64,000 nucleotides of DNA from Balanoglossus misakiensis (Eukaryota > Hemichordata). Position 1 is the stretch's first letter. Every line of letters begins with the position of its first letter. The notes beneath the pieces are model-generated. The model did not search any database. It had not been told where the DNA came from and worked only from the letters and a program-made list of their open reading frames with translations. Location: NCBI GenBank assembly GCA_040954595.2, contig CM082577.2, forward strand, positions 14,818,001 through 14,882,000, read 5' to 3'. The translations under genes were made by a program, and so were the position numbers. Of the stretch, positions 36,224 to 46,991 are shown one piece after another.

Positions 36224-37634
36224 CTTCTACTTCTTCTTCTTTTTTTTTTTTTTCTTGTGTAGTTTTTTCGGCAAGCTAGATCTGGAAAACGGCTGAACCT
36301 ACAAATTTCAAAGTTGGCACAAGGGTGCAGGCCAATGAGAGCTGGTGCAGTACCCTTGTGAATGTTTAATAAGTCACGTGACCTGATGACCATATATGGA
36401 CAAAATTTTCAAATTGGCCTAATTTGCATATGAATGGACATATCAAAATTCTGTTAACATACTTTGTGGACCATGTGGCCAGGATTCTACATGCCAAATG
36501 TCAAGGCCATAGGCTATGTCAATTTTGAGAAGAAGATTTTTAAGTATTATTTTTCATATTTTTCACCCAAGCCATGGGCCTATACTTTACATAGTAAAGC
36601 TATGACCACATATTATTTTGGATAAATATGCATACATATCTCAAAATCTGTTAGGCCGATCATCTCCAACTTTGGTGTGCAGCTAGCCTAGCATTTGTCA
36701 ATAATTTTAAGCGAAAAAAAATAATATGAAAAATCTACCGATTTTTTTATATTAATTTTTTTTTTAAATTTATACCTTTACTTATACCTCTATGGTTAAG
36801 CTATGTCCATGTCTTATTGTGGAATTCTTCTGGTCTGTGCAATAGTCCTGTACAGTGACTGTCTATTGGTCAGTGAGCACAATGGCACCAAAATAAAAGG
36901 CAAAAGTTTAGGCTCACCTGTAACACCTGCTGAACTCATTAATTATGTGCATACCTAATTCTGGGCTAACTAAGAGGGCTAGAGGTTTCGTTCTTGTGCG
37001 ACATGGACCAGTATAGGGTCAAAATTTCTTGCCCAAATTTTGGGTGACCTCAGGTGACCTTTGACCTACTTTCCTATATCTCGGCATCCAGAGAAGGTAC
37101 ACACTTGGCGTTTGGAGGGTTGGGACTAAAATTGAAAAGCCAAAATGGAGGTCACCTGTGACACCTGCATATCTGATTAATTATGTGCATACCTAATTCC
37201 AGGCTAACCAATAGGGCTATAGGTTTGGTTTTTGTTGAACATGGACCAGTATAGGGTCAAAACTTCTTGCCCAAATGTTGCATGACCTCAGGTGACCTTT
37301 GACCTACTTTACCATATCTTGGCATCCAGAGCAGGTACAGACTTGGCGTTTTGAGGGTTGGGACTAAAATTTAAAAGCCAAAATGCAGGTCACCTGTGAC
37401 ACCTGCATATCTCATTAATTATGTGCATACCTAATTCCAGGCTAACCAATGGTGCTATAGGTTTGGTTTTTGTTGAACATGGACCAGTATAGGGTCAAAA
37501 TTTCTTGCCCAAATTTTGCATGACCTCAGGTGACCTTTGACCTACTTTTCCATATCTTGGCATCCAGAGCAGATATGCTTATTGCTATGTGCTATGTTGG
37601 CTTGGGCCCGCTATTGCTGCTTGCAGCTATATTT
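36224..37634 (+). repeat. array unit 2 (type B, no head hairpin)
   Basis: Starts with a pyrimidine-rich (TTC/T)n run and matches 11600-12720. Three DR1 motifs, near 37056, 37293 and 37530. Tail ends GCAGCTATATTT rather than GCTTTAATT. Confidence 0.8.
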
Positions 37635-39151
37635 AGGGCCCAAGCGCAAGCCAGCGCTTGGGCCCTATTGGTTTCGTTGGGGTTTTTCTGTCTTTCCTTC
37701 TTTCTTTCTTTCTTTCTTCTTTCTTTATTCTTCTGTCAATTCTTTGTCGCTCTAGATCTCAGACACCACTGCAGGTACAGTTCTCAAACTTGCTACAGTG
37801 GTCAAGGTCAATGAGTAGTCGTGCATTGAACCCATGAATTTTTAATTAGTCACATGACCTGGCGGCCATCTTGGATTTTCTGAAAAAATGCAAATCTCAG
37901 ATCTCAGAAACTACAAGTCAGATCAACTTCAAATTTGGCGTGCAGGTAGACTACCTTCTGTCAATCATTTTTGTAATTGGAAATTATGCTGACAAAGTTG
38001 CAGTTTTTTTGCTACAATTTTTTTTCTGAAATCTGGCTTAAATTTCAAAAATCTTCTTCTCCAGAACCGGTGATAACCGAGACACGGGGTTTGGGGTATG
38101 TGGTCACCTAACTGATGTCTATCAAGTTTGCGAAGACCATTGTGATTGGTCGAAGATTATGGCGGCCATATTGGATTTTCGAAAAACCCTAGTAGAATTT
38201 CAAAAATCTTCTTCTCAAGAACCGGCGATAACCGAGTCGCAAGATTTGGTGTGTGTGGTCATTAAACAGATGTCTATCAAGTTTGCGAAGCGGAATGTGA
38301 TTGGTCGAAGATTATGGCAGCCATATTGGATTTTGTGAAAAACGATTAAAAAGTATAAATTCCTTTTCTAGCCTAAAAATTGATAGCTCAGAAATTCTTT
38401 TTATGGATATGAATCATCATATGACAAGAATAAGCTATAAATATTTTCGTAATTTTGGCAATGACCTTTGACCTACTTTTGACGAATCATTTTTCTGCAT
38501 ATCTAATTCCAGGCTAACCAATAGGGCTATAAGTTTGGTTTTTGATGTATGTGGATTTGTATGTGATCAAAAATTTTTGCTACTTTTCATGACCCCTTTG
38601 ACCTCTGCTGACCTCATTAAATATGCGCATACCTAATTAATGATGAACCAATAGACCTAGAGGTTTTGTTTTTGTTATACATGGACCAGTATGGGGTCAA
38701 AATATTTTGCCCAAATGTTGGGTGACCTCGGGTGACCTTTGACCTACTTTTGCATATCTCGACATCCACACCAGATACAGCCTTGGCGTTTGGAGGTATG
38801 GGGCCATAATGAAAAGCCAAAGTTTTGGGTCACCTGTGACACCTGCTTAACTCATTATTTATGTGCATACCTAATTCCGGGCTAACCAAAAGGGCTAGAG
38901 GTCTGGTTTTTGTTGGACATGGACCACTATGGGTCAAAATTTTCTGCCCAAATTGTGGGTGACCTCTGGGTGACCTTTGACCTACTTAACACTATATCAA
39001 CACCAAACATAGATATAACCTTGATATTTCATGGGATAAAACACAGCATTATGTTTCTACTCATTAATTATGTGCATATCTAATAATCAGATCAGATAAT
39101 AGAGCTTGGGCCCGGACAATGCTGCTTGCAGCTTTAATTATTATTATTATT
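37635..39151 (+). repeat. array unit 3 (with head hairpin)
   Basis: Head hairpin AGGGCCCAAGCGCAAGCC; DR1 motifs near 38461, 38733 and 38970; tail followed by (ATT)n. Very similar to unit 5 over its second half. Confidence 0.8.
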
Positions 39152-40632
39152 AGGGCCCAAGCGCAAGCAAGCGCTTGGGCCCTATTGGTTTCGTTGGAAT
39201 TTTTCTTTCTTTCTTTCTTTCTTTATTCTCCTGTCAATTCTTCGGCCAACTAAATCTCAGAAACTACTGCAGGTACACTGCTCAAACTTGCTACAGTGGT
39301 CAAGGTCAATGAGTAGATGTGCAGTGATTTGTGAATACTTAATTAGTCACGTGACTTGGCGGCCATATTGGATTTTCTGAAAAAATGCAAATCTCAGATC
39401 TCAGAAACTACAAGTCAGATCGACTTCAAATTTGGCATGCAGGTAGACTACCTTCTACTCATCATTTTTGTAATCGGAAATTTTGCTGTCAATGTTGCAG
39501 TTTTTTTGCTACAATTTTTTTTCTGAAATCTGGCTTAAATTTCAAAAATCTTCTTCTCCAGAACCAGTGATAACCGAGACACGCGGTTTAGGGTATGTGG
39601 TCACCTAACTGATGTCTATCAAGTTTGCGAAGATCATTGTGATTGGTCGAAGATTATGGCGGCCATATTGGATTTTCGAAAAACCATAGTTAAACTCCAA
39701 AAATCTTCTTCTCCAGAACGGGCGATGACTGAGTCGCAAGATTCAGGGAGTATGGTCACTACACTGATGTCTATCATGTTTGCAAAGAGCATTGTGATTG
39801 GTCAAAGATTATGGCGGCCATATTGGATTTTGTAAAAAGCAGCGAAAAATTGAAAATCCTTTATCTAGTCTAAAAATTGATAGCATACAAATTCTTTTTA
39901 TGGATATCAATCGTTATGTGACTAAAATATGTTACAATTTTTTGGCGATTTTTCACATGACCTTTGACCTACCTATCACGCGTTATTATTTCTGCATATC
40001 TAATTCCAGGCTAACCTATAGGGCTAGACGTTTGGTTTTTGATGAATGTGGATAAGTGTGTGATCAAAATATTTTGCTACTTTTCATGACCCCTTTGACC
40101 TCTGCTGACCTCATTAATTATGTGCATAGCTAATTACAGGCGCACCAATAGAGCTAGAGGTTTGGTTTTTGTTGGACATGGACCAGTATGGGATCACCAT
40201 TTTTTGCCCAAATGTTGGGTGACCTCTGGTGACCTTTGACCTACTTTCGCATATCTCAGCATCCAGAGCAGATACAGCCATGGCATTTGGTAGGATGGGA
40301 CCAAAATGTAAAGCCACATTTTTGGGTCACCTGTAACACCTGCTGACCTCATTAAATATGCACATACCTAATTACAGGCGAACCAATAGAGCTAGAGTTT
40401 TGGTTTTTGTTGGACATGGACCAGTATGGGTAAAAAAAATTGCCCAAATGTTGGGTGACCTCAGGTGACCTTTGACCTACTTCACCCTATTTCAGCAGCA
40501 AAAATACACACATCCTTGTTATGTCATGAGATAATACATCCGATAGAAAATTCTGTTTCTTCTCATTCATACTGTGCATATATAATTCAAGATCAGCGCT
40601 TGGGCCCGACAATGCTGCTCGCAGCTTTAATT
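39152..40632 (+). repeat. array unit 4 (with head hairpin)
   Basis: Matches unit 1 closely, including the tail variant GCTGCTCGCAGC; DR1 motifs near 39957, 40230 and 40470. Confidence 0.8.
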
Positions 40633-42076
40633 CTGTCTTTCTTTCTTTCTTTCTTTATTCTTCTGTCAATTCTTTGTCGCTCTAGATCTCAGACACCGCT
40701 GCAGGTACACTTCTGAAACTTGCTACAGTGGTCAAGGTCAATGAGTAGTCGTGCATTGAACCCTTGAATTTTTAATTAGTCACGTGACCTGGCGGCCATA
40801 TTGGATTTTCTGGAACAATGCAAATCTCAGATCTCAGAAACTACAAGTCAGATCGACTTCAAATTTGGTGTGCAGGTAGTCTACCTTCTACCCATCATTT
40901 TTGTAATTGGATATTTTGCTGTAAATGTTGCAGTTTTTTTGCTACAATTTTTTTTCTGAAATCTGGCTTAAATTTCAAAAATCTTCTTCTCCAGAACCGG
41001 TGATAACTGAGTCACGCGGTTTGGGGTATGTGGTCACCTAACTGATGTCTATCAAGTTTGCGAAGATCATTGTGATTGGTCAAAGATTATGGCGGCCATA
41101 TTGGATTTTCAAAAAACCATAGTAAAACTTCAAAAATCTTCTTCTCAAGAACGGGCGATAACCGAGTCACAAGATTTGGTGTGTGTGGTCATTAAACAGA
41201 TGTCTATCAAGTTTGCGAAGGGGAATGTGATTGGTCGAAGATTATGGCGGCCATATTGGATTTTGTGAAAAACGATTAAAAAGTAAAAATTCCTTTTCTA
41301 ACCTAAAAATTGATAGCACAGAAATTCTTTTTATTGATATGAATCATCATATGACAAGAATAAGCTATAAATATTTTGGTAATTTTGGCAATGACCTTTG
41401 ACCTACTTTTGACGCATCATTTTTCTGCATATCTAATTCCAGGCTAACCAATAGGGCTATAAGTTTGGTTTTTGATGTATGTGGATTTGTATGTGATCAA
41501 AAAATTTTGCTACTTTTCATGACCCCTTTGACCTCTGGTGACCTCATTAAATATGCGCATACCTAATTAATGATGAACCAATAGACCTAGAGGTTTTGTT
41601 TTTGTTATACATAGACCAGTATGGGGTCAAAATATTTTGCCCAAATGTTGGGTGACCTCGGGTGACCTTTGACCTACTTTTGCATATCTCGACATCCACA
41701 GCAGATACAGCCTTGGCGTTTGGAGGTATGGGGCCATAATGAAAAGCCAAAGTTTTGGGTCACCTGTGACACCTGCTTAACTCATTATTTATGTGCATAC
41801 CTAATTCCGGGCTAACCAAAAGGGCTAGAGGTCTGGTTTTTGTTGGACATGGACCACTATGGGTCAAAATTTTCTGCCCAAATTGTGGGTGACATCTGGG
41901 TGACCTTTGACCTACTTAACACTATGTCAACACCAAACATGGATATAACCTTGATATTTCATGGGGTAAAACAGCATTATGTTTCTACTCATTAATTATG
42001 TGCATATCTAATAATCAGATCAGATAATAGAGCTTGGGCCCGGACAATGCTGCTTGCAGCTTTAATTATTATTATT
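40633..42076 (+). repeat. array unit 5 (head lost)
   Basis: Begins directly with (CTTT)n after the previous tail, so the hairpin head is missing. The body matches unit 3. DR1 motifs near 41391, 41668 and 41909. Confidence 0.8.
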
Positions 42077-43231
42077 ACGGGCCCAAGCCAAGCCAGGCTT
42101 GGGCCCGTATTGGTTTCGTTGGGGTTTTTCTTTCTTTCTTTATTCTTGGTTCATTTCTTTCGCGCTCTAGATCTCAGACACCGCTGCAGGTACAGTTCTC
42201 AAACTTGCTACAGTGGTCAAGGTCAATGAGTAGATGTGCAGTGACTTGTGAATACTTAATTAGTCACGTGACATGGCGGCCATATTGGATTTTCTGAAAA
42301 AATGCAAATCTCAGATCTCAGAAACTACAAGTCAGATCGTCTTCAGATTTGGCGTGCTGGTAGTATACCCTCTGCCCATCATTTTTGTAATTGGATATTT
42401 TGCTGTCAATGTTGCAGTTTTTTTGCTACAGTTGTTTTTCTGAAATCTGGTCAAAATTTCAAAAATCTTCTTCTCCAGAACCGGCGATAACCGAGTCACG
42501 CCGTTTGGGTTATGTGGTCACCTAACTGATGTCTATCAAGTTTGCGAAGATCATTGTGATTGGTCAAAGATTATGGCGGCCATATTGAATTTTCGAAAAA
42601 CCATAGTAAAACTTTAAAAATCTTCTCCTCCAGAACGGGCGATAACCGAGTCACAAGATTTGGTGCGTGTGGTCATTAAACGGATGTCTATCAAGTTTGC
42701 GAAGGGGAATGTGATTGGTTGAAGATTATGGCGGCCATATTGGATTTTGTGAAAAACGATTAAAAAGTAAAAATTCCTTTTCTAGCCTAAAAATTGATAG
42801 CACAGACATTCTTTTTATGGATATGAATCATCATATGACAAGAATAAGCTATAAATATTTTTGTAATTTTGGCAATGACCTTTGACCTACTTTTGACGAA
42901 TCATTTTTCTGCATATCTAATTCCAGGCTAACCAATAGGGCTATAAGTTTGGTTTTTGATGTATGTGGATTTGTATGTGATCAAAACATTTTGCTACTTT
43001 TCATGACCCCTTTGACCTCTGGTGACCTCATTAAATATGCGCATACCTAATTAATGATGAACCAATAGACCTAGAGGTTTTGTTTTTGTTATACATGGAC
43101 CAGTATGGGGTCAAAATATTTTGCCCAAATGTTGGGTGACCTCGGGTGACCTTTGACCTACTTAACACTATATTAGCATCAGATCAGATAAGAGAGCTTG
43201 GGCCCGGACAATGCTGCTTGCAGCTTTAATT
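42077..43231 (+). repeat. array unit 6 (with head hairpin)
   Basis: Head variant ACGGGCCCAAGCCAAGCC; shorter than units 3 and 5 through loss of the last subrepeat; DR1 motifs near 42887 and 43148. Confidence 0.8.
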
Positions 43232-44441
43232 CTTCTTCTTCTTCTTCTTCCGAGAAATTCGGCCAGGTAGATCTGGAAAACCGCTGCACCTAGGGGGCTG
43301 AAACTTGGTAGGGTGATAGGGGCCAATGAGTAGACGTGCAGTGGCTCGTGAATATTTAATTAGTCACGTGACCTGGCGGCCATATTGGATTTCCTGAAAA
43401 TCGTTAAATGAGTCCTTCTCTAAAACCACTGGGCCGATCGAGTTCAAATTTGGTGTGCAGTTAGCCTACCTTATGTCCATCATTTTACCCCATTAAAATC
43501 ATGACGTCATACATAAAGTTTTTTTGCTACAATTGTTTTTCTGAAAAACTACCTAAAACTTTAAAAATCTTCTTCTCCAGAACCAGCGGTTACCGAGTCT
43601 CGGGATTTGGGATATGTGGTCACCTAACCTATGTCTATCAAGTTTGCGAAGCACACTGTGATTGGTCGATCATTATGGCGGCCATGTTGGATTTTCGGAA
43701 AACCATTGAAAAATGAAAATTCCGTTTTGTAGCCAAAATATTGACAGCACGGAAATTCTTTTTTTGGATATGAGTCATCATATGACCGGAAGTTGTCACA
43801 ATTTTTCGGGGCAATTTTCACATGACCTTTGACCCAGTTTTAAAACAACTAATTATATATGCATATTCAACATACCTCCTCTTGTCAAAGCACCACAGTC
43901 ATGAATTTTGTGGACATGGGTACCAATGCAGCCAGGACATGGCACAAATATTTTGGTAATTTTGGCAATGACCCTTGACCTATTTCTGAAACATCATTTT
44001 TCTGCATATCTAATTCCAGGCTAACCAATAGGGCTAGAGGTCTGGTTTTAGTTGGACATGGCCCACTCTGGGATCAAAATTTTATGCCCAAATTTTGGGT
44101 GACCTTGGATGACCTTTGATCTACTTTCCCATATCTCAGCATCCACAGCAGTTAGAGTCCTGGCTTTTAGGGGGCAGATGGAGCACATATGGAGTCTTAC
44201 ACAAGACCTCATTAATTATGCACATACCTAATTCTAGGCGAACCAATAGAGCTAGGGGTCTTGTTTTTGTTGGACCTAGACTTATATGGGGTCCAATTTT
44301 TTTGCCCAAATTTAGGGTGACCTTAGGTGACCTTTGACCTACTTTCCCATATCTTTGTATCCCCAGCAGATACAGCCGTGGCATTTGCTGGTCACCATGG
44401 GAACCGCTTGTGCCCCGCCAACGCTGCTTGCAGCTTTAATT
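43232..44441 (+). repeat. array unit 7 (type G, no head hairpin)
   Basis: Starts (TTC)n and matches 10501-11559, including the tail phrase CGCTTGTGCCCCGCCAACGC. One perfect DR1 near 44328 and two imperfect ones. Confidence 0.8.
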
Positions 44442-44795
44442 GACATTGTCGACGCCGAAACCCTGTTTCCCGCAAGCATAAATCCATTTTTGACATTTCA
44501 AAATATTTCGATGTGGCTTCGGAAATCGGATGAAGAAAACATCTTTCATTTCAACACGATCGGTGTACCTCGAGTCACTCGTGCAATGTCCGTAACAGCA
44601 ATGTTTAGTAGCGCCCATCGCGGAAGTAAACCAAAACAAAGTTTTTAAAAGTAAAAAGAGCAACGCTATCGCTACGTGCTTCGCTCAGTCGATGCTACGT
44701 CAATGTCCGCTTTTGTCCGCATTTCACTGTTGCCGGACGCATGCGCACTCGCGCAAATCTATTTTTAGCGACATTGATAAAACCCTGGACTGTGC
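44442..44795. other. right end of the insert
   Basis: No gene. It contains the right terminal inverted repeat (44730-44795), with the GTCCGCTTTTGTCCGCATTT and CTTCGCTCAGTCG stretches that mirror the left end. Confidence 0.6.
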
Positions 44796-45548
44796 TATTA
44801 TGATGAATTTGCCATTGAAAAACTGGAGTGTTGTGGCCATGTGCAAAAGCGCATGGGCCGTCAGCTGATGGATGTGGTATCAAAAAACAAGGGGAAACGG
44901 TTTGTGGAAAATGGGAAGACGTATCATGGTATTGGAGGCGCCCACAGATTAACTAGGAAAGCAATTCTGCGGATTCAGGGCCACTATGGAGGTGCAGTCA
45001 GGAGAAACAGGGGTCATTTATAAGCCATGCACAAATCTATATGGGCCATATGGAAACATAGAAACAGGGACCACACTGATTGTGGCGAGTGGTGCCCATC
45101 CCAATCTGGAAATGGTGACCCAAATAAAAATGCGCTACCGAGGTTTGTTTGCAAAGCTATCCGACCAGTATTTGAAAAGCTGTCTGACAAAAACTTGCTG
45201 GTGAGATGTGTGCATGGAGGCACACAGAACACAAATGAGTCATTGCACAACCTCATATGGGACCGTTGTCCCAAGGAGAGGTTTGTTGGGCGTCGTCGGC
45301 TTGAACTTGCAGTAGCAGACGCAGTAATAGTATATAATGAGGGGGAAATGGGACGATTACCTGTATTTCAGAAGTTAGGCATGGAAGCTGGTTACTATAC
45401 CAGGAAAGGTTTACATTCTATAGATAGAAAACGTGTGAATAGGGGGTACATTCCTGGGGCCACCGACGTAATTGCCGCTAGACGTCTACGTGCTGCACAT
45501 GCGGCAGAACAACGGGATGACCCAGACTATGGTCCAGGGGAATTTTAA

Positions 45549-46629
45549 TCAGTTTTTATCAATTTTATGGGTTTTTTGACAAAAAACAGGCACTCAGTGT
45601 ATATTCTCATGAATTTCACTCAATACCTGCATCAGGTAAATGTTCATCATCCTGTAAATACATGTATTTGACCATAGATTACTTAAAAAATAATAGAAAC
45701 ATCATTATCAACTGTGAATGCGATTTTCTCAAAATGGTATTTCCAGCAATTCTGTAGGCACGGTATGCAAGATATCTCAAGTAATTTTAAAGCAATTTTC
45801 TTGAAATTTTCAGTGATTGTTCATGATGTGATTTTTTATCAAATGAACTATGATTACCGTGCAAAGTGGAAAAATGTTTATGATATGATGGATTGTGTTA
45901 CATTGTTGCAAGGTGAAAAGTCAATTTTTTTGTGTTATTTGCTCTTATTCCTGAAAAAATAAATATACACCAAAGATAATAGTTCATTTAATGCTAAATA
46001 AATGTAAGTAATTGTATGCAAAGTTTCAGGGCACTAAGTTGAACCGTTCTTGAGATATCACGTTTTTTCCAAAAATCAATTTAGCCTTGGCGGCCATATT
46101 TGTCATGTGACTAATTATGCAAATGAGTTTATGGAAAACCCAAAACACACATTTTCGGAATATTTGGGTAATGTATGTTTTTGTAATATAGAAATCAAAC
46201 TTACAATTTGATCATAAACATTGAATAGAGAGCAGTCAATTTCAACAAAAATCACTTTTTGTAATGTGTATTTCCCATCCAGGATGAAGAAATTTAACTA
46301 ATAATATTCATTCCTCAGTGCTGAAATATGAATAAAATATGTTTAATTTACCACAAAGTACTGAGTTTATGGTATTAAAATAATCATACATCTACACAAG
46401 GCTTTTATATAAGAAGAATAACAAAAAAATAAACTTTTTCTCATACTTTGACCTAATTTGCATATTAAAAAGGTCAACAGAGGTCAATGACCTTGACATT
46501 TAGTCAAATTTCAGAGAAGTTCATGTTGCATCACATGACCAAATTTCATCAATATTGAACAAGTTTTAGCAAAATGGTGGTTTAAATAGTACCACTAAAA
46601 TGCATCAAAAATGTGGGTGGAGCCTGGCC
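45549..46629. other. 3' non-coding part of the Mutator-like element
   Basis: AT-rich, no gene. It runs from the transposase stop codon to the right TIR at 46615-46629. Confidence 0.6.
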
Positions 46630-46706
46630 TTAAAATAAGGGAAATGTCTTTGTTGTAAATAAAGAAAAACATCACATTAAGAAATACAATGCAGTTGTCT
46701 TATTTT

Positions 46707-46712
46707 TTTATT
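46707..46712 (-). terminator. polyadenylation signal, P2X7-like gene
   Basis: AATAAA on the minus strand about 280 bases past the stop codon of the gene at 46992-48571. Confidence 0.45.
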
Positions 46713-46991
46713 ATTTTTCAAAGACTGAACAAAAGGTGAACGCATAATAAGATAATTCTTCACAAATTTATCAAGCTGCATGTAATTCAGATATTGCAAT
46801 GTCATGAGTTGCTGCAACATATTGTAAATACTGAATAATTTTCACAAAAAAGGATATTACCAGAGGACACATGATAAATACACACCTTGGTTCAAAGCAC
46901 TGAAAATAAATTAACTGTGTTTTCGAATAAAGCACAATAAAGTTTTTCTTGTAAACAAAATGCAAATTGAGGAAGTAAAATGGAACACTCC

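Larger units (their letters stand above)
34631..44441 (+). repeat. array of seven related 1.2-1.5-kb repeat units
   Basis: All units run the same way. Typical head: hairpin AGGGCCCAAGCGC...GCGCTTGGGCCCTATTGG then (CTTT)n; typical tail: GCTTGGGCCCG then AATGCTGCTTGCAGCTTTAATT-type ending. The head GGGCCCAAGC is complementary to the tail GCTTGGGCCC. Inside, two halves: a GGCGGCCATATTGGATTTT-bearing part and several subrepeats of about 250 bp with CATTAATTATGTGCATA and TGACCTTTGACCTAC. No intact protein. The array lies between the helicase gene and the right end of the insert. Confidence 0.85.
25331..44795 (+). mobile_element. 19.5-kb insert: candidate DUF6589/helicase transposon
   Basis: Ends are inverted: left GCACAGTTCAGGGTTTACGT, right complement GCACAGTCCAGGGTTTTATC. 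Further in, both ends share AAATGCGGACAAA-type and CTGAGCGA motifs in the same order, so imperfect TIRs of roughly 120 bp are likely. No clear target duplication is seen (AATG on the left, TATT on the right). Contents: SAP-like fragment, DUF6589 gene (plus), RecQ-like helicase gene (minus), then the repeat array 34631-44441. Without the array the element would be about 9.65 kb. Transposase plus helicase in one DNA transposon recalls Academ-type elements; this is inference. Confidence 0.65.
24284..45548 (+). pseudogene. Mutator-like transposase, split by the insert
   Basis: Part 1 (24284-25330, 349 codons) starts at ATGGCCCCAGG and holds a zinc-binding region (FSCPKCNAENFG, FVCRNCNEHMS), then NITVSCDGTWQRRGFSSKNG, DVEVLSNYCNSCANQ, GSAGAMEPAG and TGYLGDGDSKSY. 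Part 2 (44796-45548, 251 codons) resumes with YYDEFAIEKLECCGHVQKRM, then KAIRPVFEKLSD and QNTNESLHNLIW. The two join in frame at 25330/44796, with no base gained or lost. Motif order matches animal Mutator-like transposases, with DDE residues in VSCDG, GDGDSK and probably NESL. Besides the split there is an in-frame TAA at 45021-45023 where a Glu codon is expected, so the source copy is dead for two reasons. Ends 45546-45548 (TAA). Confidence 0.85.
23726..46633 (+). mobile_element. Mutator-like transposon carrying a 19.5-kb insert
   Basis: Outer boundaries are TTAA at 23726-23729 and 46630-46633, enclosing 15-bp perfect TIRs, GGCCAGGCTCCACCC at the left and its complement at 46615-46629. Between them lies one Mutator-like transposase gene in two pieces (24284-25330 and 44796-45548) in the right order and orientation. 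Taking out the insert (25331-44795) leaves about 3.4 kb, a normal size for a simple DNA transposon. TTAA duplications are not typical of classical Mutator elements (usually 8-10 bp), so classification by transposase and by target site disagree. Confidence 0.8.

Noticed and set aside
34742-44441. Repeat array as a CRISPR or centromeric satellite
   Set aside because: Units of 1.2-1.5 kb with heads, tails and internal subrepeats are neither CRISPR-like nor uniform enough for a classical satellite; the genome is eukaryotic.
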